This document shows, piece by piece, positions 25,272-32,866 of a DNA stretch of 32,866 nt. Source of the stretch: Anaerolineae bacterium (GTDB lineage Bacteria; Chloroflexota; Anaerolineae; JAFGEY01); NCBI GenBank assembly GCA_016929775.1, contig JAFGIE010000060.1:1-32866 (forward strand). The letters are read 5' to 3'. The position numbers and the translations under genes were made by a program. Every line of letters starts with the position of its first letter. Position 1 is the first letter of the stretch. The notes under the pieces are model-generated. The model was given only the letters and a program-made list of their open reading frames with translations. It was not told the origin of the DNA and did not search any database.

Positions 25272-25715
25272 CTAGTCCTCCTCGGCTACGATGTCCACGA
25301 GGTGGGTCTGCGGGTCTGTGACCCGCCGAGTGCGTACGCCGTCGAGGACGATCAGTCCGAGCTCGAGGCGAAAGCAGCAGCGCGACCCATCCTCCAGGTG
25401 TCCGACGTGCATCTCGTCCTTGGCGACGTCGTGCACGACCACGTGGATGTGCGGCTCACCCCCTGCGACGGAGCCCTGGAGCGAACCGACCTCGATCGGG
25501 CCCTCTAGGCGCAGGTACCGTTCCTCGGGGGGCAGCCCAGTGTTGGTGATCGTGTGCAGGCGGCAGATGTCGAACGAGCCGATGCCGGAGGTGATCAGCG
25601 CGGCGTCGATCCCTTCCCTCTGGAGAAGCGTCCGCAACGCCTCGACCACATAGTCCCCACGGCGGAACGAGATCATCATCGTGCGCACGGCGCCCGGCGC
25701 CGGAATGACGAGCAT
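25272..25715 (-). CDS. PPC (DUF296) domain protein
   Basis: 147 residues, ATG at 25715 after AGGAGA. The whole protein is a single PPC (plants and prokaryotes conserved) domain: RTMMISFRRGDYVVEALRTLLQ, ITSGIGSFDICRLHTI, then GSVAGGEPHIHVVVHD and MHVGHLEDG. The three His residues H89, H91 (PHIH) and H106 (GHL) are the metal site known from bacterial PPC structures. In plants the domain is fused to AT-hooks; in bacteria it stands alone and its role is undetermined. Here it lies between an RraA-like gene and an SDR in one operon, which suggests a small-molecule or enzymatic role in the same pathway rather than DNA binding. No DNA-binding region is seen. Confidence 0.85.
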   Translation of the reverse strand: MLVIPAPGAVRTMMISFRRGDYVVEALRTLLQREGIDAALITSGIGSFDICRLHTITNTGLPPEERYLRLEGPIEVGSLQGSVAGGEPHIHVVVHDVAKDEMHVGHLEDGSRCCFRLELGLIVLDGVRTRRVTDPQTHLVDIVAEED

Positions 25716-25730
25716 CGCAGTCTCCTTTCA

Positions 25731-25742
25731 GCCCGATCGGGC
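25731..25742. repeat. 12-bp perfect palindrome upstream of the PPC gene
   Basis: GCCCGATCGGGC lies just upstream of the ribosome binding site of the PPC gene, inside the 129-base gap after the RraA-like gene. It may be an operator or a chance palindrome; no function can be assigned. Confidence 0.35.
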
Positions 25743-25781
25743 GACTCGCTGATCCAACAAGCTAGCCGACAAGTGACCGGC

Positions 25782-25801
25782 AGGGCGCAACCCAGCGCCC
25801 T
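25782..25801 (-). other. Intra-operon hairpin between the RraA-like and PPC genes
   Basis: AGGGCGC at 25782-25788 pairs perfectly with GCGCCCT at 25795-25801 around a 6-base loop. It is 44 bases after the RraA-like stop and lacks a T-run, so it could be an attenuating or RNA-stabilising hairpin rather than a full terminator. Confidence 0.4.
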
Positions 25802-25844
25802 CCCCAACGCGCGTAGGCGCGGCGGGCTCGGTCTGGCTGCCCGT

Positions 25845-26537
25845 TCAACGCACCGTGTCGTCCAGTTCCCGACCGAGCGCCTCGTACAGCTTGCGCCGCC
25901 CGACCTTGTCGTTCGCCAGCTCGCGGTGCGCATACTTGGCGACGTCGCGCGCCAACCTGCGGGGCACGACGATCACGCCGTCGCCGTCCGCGACGACGAT
26001 GTCGCCTGGGTGCACCAAGACGCCGCCGACGTTGACCGGGATGTCCATCGCATCGAACTGCACGCGTCCCTGGACCATGCCCTGCGACACGATCCGCGAC
26101 CAGAACGGGACCTGCTGCACGATCAGCTCGTCGGTGTCGCGGACTCCGCCGTTGGTCACGTACCCGACGGCGCCATCCCGCACGCCGGCGAGTGCGTTGT
26201 TGGAGCCCATCAGACCGACGTCGACGCCGCTCTGGTCGATCACGCAAAAGTCGCCCGGCTCGATCGCCTTCATCCACGGGTAGGTGCAGACGGTGCCACA
26301 GTACCAGCCTGACCACGCGCTGTATTCCTCAGGAGTCATGTGCGGGATCGATCCCTCGTAGGGCAGGTAGCGCGCCGTGCGCGCAATGCCCACCGCGCGC
26401 GTGCGCCACAGCGGGCGGATCTCGGGCCACATCGAGCCATAGTGGTGCATCATGTTCCAGTCCATGCCGTCGCGGACATCGGCAACGCGCAGTGGCGCAT
26501 ACAGCTCGAGCAGCTCTTGGCGTTCGCTGTCGGTCAT
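25845..26537 (-). CDS. RraA-like protein (HMG/CHA aldolase fold)
   Basis: 230 residues, ATG at 26537 with a strong AAGGAGG. The RraA/demethylmenaquinone methyltransferase-like fold is seen in GDFCVIDQSG, GAVGYVTNGGVRD and GDIVVADGDGVIVVPRRLA. Members are either 4-hydroxy-4-methyl-2-oxoglutarate (HMG/CHA) class II aldolases or RNase E inhibitors. Active aldolases carry a D/E-X20-R-D motif; here R133 and D134 are present but the position 21 residues before R133 is Ser (S112, in LMGSNN). The N-terminal half (DWNMMHHYGSMWPEIRPL, EYSAWSGWYCGTVCTYPWM) is rich in Trp and Met, unlike short RraA, and suggests a subfamily with a distinct substrate. It is first in an operon with the PPC protein and SDR, so a role in sugar-acid breakdown is likelier than RNase control. 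Confidence 0.88.
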   Translation of the reverse strand: MTDSERQELLELYAPLRVADVRDGMDWNMMHHYGSMWPEIRPLWRTRAVGIARTARYLPYEGSIPHMTPEEYSAWSGWYCGTVCTYPWMKAIEPGDFCVIDQSGVDVGLMGSNNALAGVRDGAVGYVTNGGVRDTDELIVQQVPFWSRIVSQGMVQGRVQFDAMDIPVNVGGVLVHPGDIVVADGDGVIVVPRRLARDVAKYAHRELANDKVGRRKLYEALGRELDDTVR

Positions 26538-26584
26538 TGCAACTCCTCCTTGTGGGGGTCGTGCGCCTGACAGATGGTGTGACG

Positions 26585-26613
26585 ATTGTACCCAGAACGG
26601 CGCCCGCGCGCAA
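26585..26613 (-). promoter_or_regulatory. Candidate promoter of the RraA-like operon
   Basis: On the minus strand TTGCGC (26613-26608) and TACAAT (26590-26585) are spaced by 17 bases, 47 bases before the ATG. It lies directly downstream of the terminator hairpin of the amylopullulanase gene, the expected order for two separate units. Confidence 0.5.
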
Positions 26614-26634
26614 GAGGGCGTTGCCTGGCAAGCG

Positions 26635-26672
26635 TGCGCCCGCGCCGAACTGTGAGGTTCGGCGCGGGCGCA
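26635..26672 (-). terminator. Strong GC-only hairpin terminator after the amylopullulanase gene
   Basis: Arms of 16 bases at 26635-26650 and 26657-26672 are perfectly complementary with a 6-base loop (TGTGAG on the plus strand). It begins 22 bases after the stop codon at 26695-26697. The following minus-strand bases (CGCTTGCC) have no U-tract, so it belongs to the U-less type or acts with Rho. Confidence 0.7.
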
Positions 26673-26694
26673 GTTGCAGGCGGCGATCAGGGCG

Positions 26695-29600
26695 CTAGTC
26701 GCCGCAGGCGCCCGTGTTGCGCCAGTTCAGCACGGTGTCGTCGACGGTCATAGTCCCATCGGCGCCATATAGGACTGTGAGCTGCCGGTTCGATATCTCT
26801 TCGCACGTCGCGCCCTTTTCCACGTAGGTCCAGCTGCCTCGCGTGTACTTGTACTCGATCTGTGTCCCCTCGTCAAAGGTAAGCGTGATCGATGCGGTCA
26901 GCCCGTCGCGCACCAGCAGCGTGCCCGCCGGGTTCCACCCGTTGAAACTACCCGCGACGTAGATGTCGTCGCCCTCTGGCGTCGTCTCCGGCAGGGCTGC
27001 GCGCAGCGTGACCTGCACGGGGCGGGCTTGAGCGACTGGCATTGCCTCGCCCGAGAACGCAGAGCGGTTGAAGGAGGTGTCGGTCGCCAGGACGACATAG
27101 TAGTACGTCGCACCGCTGACCACGTCCCAGTCCTCGTGCACGGTCGACGGCGGGTGTACGTCGGCGATCCGGACGTAGGGCCCGCCGCTGGCATCTGCGC
27201 GGTAGAGCTCGTAGCGATAGAGGTCGGCGTCGCCCACCGGGTCCCAGGTAAGGGCGATGTGGCTGGGTGCGGCAGAGAGCACGTGGAGGTCCTGCGGGAT
27301 CGCGGGCGGCGTCGCATCGCCCGACGGCAGGACCGTCAACGCGCCCGCCTGATCCGGGCTGTAGCCGTTGCCCGTGCCATCCAGGTCTGCATAGATCCAC
27401 GTCTGCCCGCCAGTGGTCGAGTAGCGGTAGGCATAGTCGTACACGCCCACGGCTTCGGGCACCAACGCCGCCATGAACTCGTCGTTGTTCCCGACGTTGA
27501 CGTTGTAGACGGCATCCACCCACATCCAACCGGGGTGTCCATCGGGGTGCGAGCCATCCGGACCGTACCCGACCTGGGCGACCAAACCGGGCGTGGCTCC
27601 CGGCTTCCAAGTGTGACCGTCGATCCAGACCTGCCCATAGATGTTGGGGGTCGGGACGAGGGCGCTGATCGTGTGCTCGATCGTGGGAGGCCACTGCAGG
27701 TTGGCCCAGCCGATCTGCATGTAGGGCAGCGCCTGCGCCTCGTTCGAGCGCTCGCTCTCGTTGCCACAGCTGTCCACCGCGGTGACCACATAGTAGCTGA
27801 TCTGCCCGTTGACGGCGTTCTCGTCGAGGAAGGCGGCGTCGAGAACGGGCGTGCCGGTCAAGCGGAGGTAGCCGCCGCCGCTCACCGGGCTCCGGTAGAC
27901 CCAGTATCCGGCGGCGCCGGCGACCGGTTCCCACGACAGGGCAACTCGCCCATCGCCCGCATCAGCGCTCAGCCCCGAGGGCGCGGGGGGCGGGGTGAGG
28001 TCGATGCCCTCGGGCGTGACCAGGATCGCGCCCCAACGGCCCTCCACATCAACGGAGACCTTGCCCTCCGCGACCTCGACGACGTCGCCGCTCAAGGCAT
28101 CGGTGAGCATGGTCCCTTCGGGGATATAGCCCGCCACGTCGATCGATACGGCGTGGCCCGCGACGTCGCGGTTGACGGCGATGATCGCGGCGCCGGAGGG
28201 GTCCCGGCGCCCATAGGCGTAGACGCCGTCGGCGTCGGGATTGCCCGTCTCGAGATGGTCATAGCTGCCGGTGCGGAGGAAGGCGTGCGCGTTGCGCAAC
28301 GAGATCAGGGCCTGATAGTGTGCCAGCAGGTCCTCGTCCTCGCTCCCCCAGGGGAAGGGGCGGCGGTCATCGGGATCGGTGTCGCCGGTCAGGCCAACCT
28401 CGTCGCCGTAATAGATCGTCGGCGCGCCGGGCATCGTCAGCTGGATGATCGCCAAGAGCTTGAGCTTGGCGAGGCCCTCGGCGACGTTGGCTGCGTCGAA
28501 CTCGCGCCCCTCCTGGTTGCGCGCGCCGGGCGTCAGGGCCCACAGGATGCGCTGTGTGTCGTGCGTGCTGACCAGGTTCATGGTTGCCGCGTACGCCTGC
28601 GGTGGATAGTCCTCCTCGATCCCGTGCAGCACGCTGTCGAACTGGGTGGGCGACAGCCCGCGGATGTAGCCCTGGTTCGGATCCTGCGTATCGCCGTTGA
28701 CAAAGCCGATCAGCGCGCGCCGGAAGCGGTAGTTCATGGTGCTGTCGAACTCGTTGCCCAGCAGCCACGGGCTAGCGTCATCCCAGATCTCGCCTAGGAT
28801 CACGGCGTCGGGGTTGACCGCCTTGACCCGAGGGCGGAAGGCCTGCCACCATGTGTGGCTCTTGTCCGGGGCGACGTCGAGCCGCCACCCAGCGGCGCCC
28901 AGCTCGACCCACCAGCGCGCCACGCTGCGGTCTGAACCATAGATGAACGCGCTGACCTCGGGATGCTCGGTCAACACGGGCAAGCTGTCGAACCCCCACC
29001 AGGAGTTGTAGCTCGCGGGCCACTCGTAGAATGTGTACCACGCCGCGTAGCGCGAGTCCAGGCTCTCGTAGGCGCCCTCTTTTGGGTAGCGGTCGTAGCG
29101 GTCAAAGTAGATGCTGTCGGACGAGGTGTGGTTAAAGACGCCGTCCAGGATGATCCGGATCCCGCGCCTCTCGGCGGCGTTGACGAGGCTGCGGTAGGTG
29201 CCGATCGATCCGAAGGACGGGTCGATCTGGAAATAGTCTGTCGTGTCGTAGAGGTGGTTGGAGGGCGCCTCAAAGATCGGGTTGAAATAGATCGCCGTCA
29301 CCCCCAGGTCCGCCAGGTAGTCCAGCTTGTCCTTGACGCCCTGCAGGTCCCCGCCGAAAAAGTCGCGACCCAGAGGCCCCTCGTCACAGGCGACGTCCTC
29401 GTAGGCCCGGCAGTACCCTTCCGGCAGCTCTTCCCAGTCGCGGATCTGCACGGGGTTGCCATACACGGTGGGGTCTGACGGTTCGGGATCGTTCTTGGGG
29501 TCGCCGTTGAAGAAGCGATCCGGGAAGATCTGGTAGATCACGGCGTCTTTGATCCAGGCGGGCGTCTCAAAGCCCGGTTCGTAGACGTTGATCTGGAAGC

Positions 29601-30681
29601 TACGGTCGGGCGAATCGTCATAGGTGACGCCCCACCCCCCGTCAAAGAGGTCGTCGTCCTCGTAGTAATCCTCGTCCACGCCGTCGCGGACGATGAACCG
29701 GTACCAGAGCGTGGTCGGGTTGGCGGACGTCGGAAGCGTCGTCTCCCAGTAGTCGTAGCCATAGGGTGGATCCCCCGTCGTCGCCACGCGCGTCATGGGA
29801 AGCAGCGTCTGCCCGCCTGCGGCGGTATCCCAGACCCGCGCGGTGACGCCTGTGACGTCGTCGTGGAACGTGCGGACGCGGAGGACGACTGTTGTCCCGG
29901 CGGGCACTGCGCCAGCGGGGATGCGGTACAGGTCATCGCGCGAGTCGTGCCCCAGTCCGTCCCACCAGATGTCGCCGTCTTGCGCAGGGGGCAGCACGAC
30001 CGGCTCGACCTCGACCTTGACCCGTCCCTCTAGGGCGTCGAGGCTCAGGTGGACATTCTGGTCGAACGCGGTGGTCTCGAACGCGGCGGTCGCAGCGTTG
30101 ACGCTCCGGCTGTCGGCGCCGATGGCGTCCCAGCTCCCGGTGCGCACGGCTTTGTACTGGTACGTGCCTGGCGCGGCGATCGGCAGCGTGAGCTCGTATA
30201 GCCCCCCGCCGAGGGATGCCATCGCCGTCGCTGGGTCGGCGTTGTTCCAGCCCTGCCAGTCGCCGACTGCGGTCCACGCACCGGGATCGGGGCTCGCGCC
30301 GATGGCGTGCATCTCTGGCAGCCATCCGTCGGCGTAGACGTTGGTGTCGAAGGTCAGGATCACGACCTCGTCAGACGCCGAGGTGACGAACCAGCTGTTG
30401 CCGGAACCCGGATAGCTGGGGGACCAGCTATCCGTGGCGACCTTGAACTCGTAGCGCCCAGCCGCAGCGATCGTGATCTGGGCGGTATAGATCCCGTCGC
30501 CGGCAGCGGCGTCGCCTCCGGTCCCGTCGTCGAGCATGGGGTCTGTCGTGCCCCAGCCGTTAAAGTCGCCGCGCGCGTACCAGACTGCCGAGGCGCTTGC
30601 GGCAGGCAGGAACGCGGCAAGGAGTGAAAGGGCGAGGGCAAGGATGAGCAGGGCGCGCCTGGATCGTCGTCGATCGGCCAT
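26695..30681 (-). CDS. Secreted amylopullulanase-like GH13 enzyme, multidomain
   Basis: 1328 residues. The ATG at 30681 follows AGGAGG and opens a signal peptide (basic MADRRRSRR, a hydrophobic core to about 25, AASASA cleavage near 32). Domains in order: two pullulanase X25/SusE-like modules (about 33-125 and 126-225), a beta-sandwich N-terminal domain (about 235-370), and a GH13 barrel (about 375-800). Catalytic regions are DGVFNHTS (513-520), GWRLDVAPD (nucleophile D602), ILGEIWDD (acid/base E631) and STHDTQR (D708). A C-terminal beta domain (to 890), a fibronectin type III module (about 895-985), a linking beta domain (about 986-1120), a second fibronectin type III (about 1124-1217) and a CBM20/48-like starch-binding module (about 1220-1328) follow. 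It should cut alpha-1,4 and alpha-1,6 bonds of starch, pullulan or glycogen outside the cell. No cell-wall anchor or SLH motif is seen. This layout matches thermophile amylopullulanases; dual specificity is inferred. Confidence 0.93.
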   Translation of the reverse strand: MADRRRSRRALLILALALSLLAAFLPAASASAVWYARGDFNGWGTTDPMLDDGTGGDAAAGDGIYTAQITIAAAGRYEFKVATDSWSPSYPGSGNSWFVTSASDEVVILTFDTNVYADGWLPEMHAIGASPDPGAWTAVGDWQGWNNADPATAMASLGGGLYELTLPIAAPGTYQYKAVRTGSWDAIGADSRSVNAATAAFETTAFDQNVHLSLDALEGRVKVEVEPVVLPPAQDGDIWWDGLGHDSRDDLYRIPAGAVPAGTTVVLRVRTFHDDVTGVTARVWDTAAGGQTLLPMTRVATTGDPPYGYDYWETTLPTSANPTTLWYRFIVRDGVDEDYYEDDDLFDGGWGVTYDDSPDRSFQINVYEPGFETPAWIKDAVIYQIFPDRFFNGDPKNDPEPSDPTVYGNPVQIRDWEELPEGYCRAYEDVACDEGPLGRDFFGGDLQGVKDKLDYLADLGVTAIYFNPIFEAPSNHLYDTTDYFQIDPSFGSIGTYRSLVNAAERRGIRIILDGVFNHTSSDSIYFDRYDRYPKEGAYESLDSRYAAWYTFYEWPASYNSWWGFDSLPVLTEHPEVSAFIYGSDRSVARWWVELGAAGWRLDVAPDKSHTWWQAFRPRVKAVNPDAVILGEIWDDASPWLLGNEFDSTMNYRFRRALIGFVNGDTQDPNQGYIRGLSPTQFDSVLHGIEEDYPPQAYAATMNLVSTHDTQRILWALTPGARNQEGREFDAANVAEGLAKLKLLAIIQLTMPGAPTIYYGDEVGLTGDTDPDDRRPFPWGSEDEDLLAHYQALISLRNAHAFLRTGSYDHLETGNPDADGVYAYGRRDPSGAAIIAVNRDVAGHAVSIDVAGYIPEGTMLTDALSGDVVEVAEGKVSVDVEGRWGAILVTPEGIDLTPPPAPSGLSADAGDGRVALSWEPVAGAAGYWVYRSPVSGGGYLRLTGTPVLDAAFLDENAVNGQISYYVVTAVDSCGNESERSNEAQALPYMQIGWANLQWPPTIEHTISALVPTPNIYGQVWIDGHTWKPGATPGLVAQVGYGPDGSHPDGHPGWMWVDAVYNVNVGNNDEFMAALVPEAVGVYDYAYRYSTTGGQTWIYADLDGTGNGYSPDQAGALTVLPSGDATPPAIPQDLHVLSAAPSHIALTWDPVGDADLYRYELYRADASGGPYVRIADVHPPSTVHEDWDVVSGATYYYVVLATDTSFNRSAFSGEAMPVAQARPVQVTLRAALPETTPEGDDIYVAGSFNGWNPAGTLLVRDGLTASITLTFDEGTQIEYKYTRGSWTYVEKGATCEEISNRQLTVLYGADGTMTVDDTVLNWRNTGACGD

Positions 30682-30829
30682 CGTATCCTCCTGTTCGAGT
30701 CCGCGCCGCACGCGGGGCAGTCCCACAGGGGACAGCACCGGAGCGGGCGTCAAGCCCAAGTTGGATCCGTGCTGCCCATCGAGGTGTGCCAAAGCGATGC
30801 GCACGAACCGGTGAGGGCGGCACGATCCC

Positions 30830-30838
30830 ATTATAGCA
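30830..30838 (-). promoter_or_regulatory. Extended -10 promoter of the amylopullulanase gene
   Basis: On the minus strand TGC followed by a perfect TATAAT (30838-30830) forms an extended -10 element; no good -35 is present at 16-18 bases. The leader to the ATG at 30681 is about 140 bases. Confidence 0.6.
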
Positions 30839-30900
30839 CAGAAAGGTATCGAGTGGGTAACGAAATCCCTCACGTTGTGTTGAGCAGGGGTACAGAAAGG

Positions 30901-30928
30901 GCGAGGGGGCGCTGCAGCGCCCCCTCGC
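30901..30928 (-). terminator. Palindromic terminator after the alpha-mannosidase gene
   Basis: A perfect 28-base palindrome (14-base arms meeting at CTGCAG) starts 16 bases after the stop codon at 30945-30947. On the minus strand it is followed by CCTTTCTG, a weak U-rich tail. It separates the mannosidase from the amylopullulanase promoter. Confidence 0.75.
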
Positions 30929-30944
30929 TTCGCCGACTGCGCCT

Positions 30945-32866
<1,922 letters not shown>

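Noticed and set aside
27028..28797. A 589-codon plus-strand open frame opposite the amylopullulanase gene
   Set aside because: The minus-strand gene has complete catalytic motifs across this region; the opposite frame shows only Val/Arg/Asp-rich shadow sequence.

Overview
The window is GC-rich bacterial chromosome, densely packed with about 20 protein genes and no RNA gene, insertion sequence, prophage or CRISPR array that I can see. The gene set suggests a Chloroflexota (Anaerolineae-like) organism. The reasons are a ricT-holB pair, a surface protein with a TPTPT-type linker in front of a DUF4015 domain, an orphan XPB/Ssl2-type helicase C-terminal protein, a GT39-type glycosyltransferase and a large set of sugar hydrolases. 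No marker gene is present, so this placement is inference.

Layout. Positions 2-955 hold the end of a multi-pass membrane protein. Positions 1026-2214 carry an enolase-superfamily sugar-acid dehydratase-like gene broken by two single-base frameshifts, followed by an intact apiosidase-like (DUF4038/GH140-type) hydrolase. A minus-strand block follows: galactokinase, an orphan helicase-C-like protein and a Nudix/NrtR-type regulator. That regulator is divergent from a DUF4015 surface protein, and the two promoters share one -35 element. Positions 9727-15647 are housekeeping and envelope genes: a PHP phosphoesterase, ricT and holB (minus), a GT39-type membrane glycosyltransferase and an MFS transporter. 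A degenerate peptidase-MA-like protein and an M32 carboxypeptidase come next.

Positions 18108-32866 are mainly sugar metabolism. They hold a GH2 beta-mannosidase and a convergent GH2 beta-glucuronidase-like enzyme with a terminator between them, then a Gfo/Idh/MocA oxidoreductase translationally coupled to an unknown protein. A three-gene minus-strand operon follows (RraA-like protein, PPC/DUF296 protein, short-chain dehydrogenase), then a 1328-residue secreted amylopullulanase-like enzyme and the C-terminal part of a GH38 alpha-mannosidase running off the end.

How the genes fit together. Only the amylopullulanase has a clear signal peptide, and the DUF4015 protein has an N-terminal membrane anchor. 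The mannosidases, glucuronidase-like enzyme, GH140-like enzyme and galactokinase look cytoplasmic. This fits external attack on alpha-glucans and internal trimming of imported mannose-, uronate- and galactose-containing oligosaccharides. No dedicated sugar importer (ABC or SusCD) lies in the window. I did not find a clearly new defence or mobile system. The most unusual points are the doubly frameshifted dehydratase gene, the shared -35 divergent promoter with a nearby operator-like repeat, an RraA-like protein lacking the aldolase acidic residue, a peptidase-MA-like protein without its zinc motif, and an unrecognised protein coupled to the oxidoreductase.
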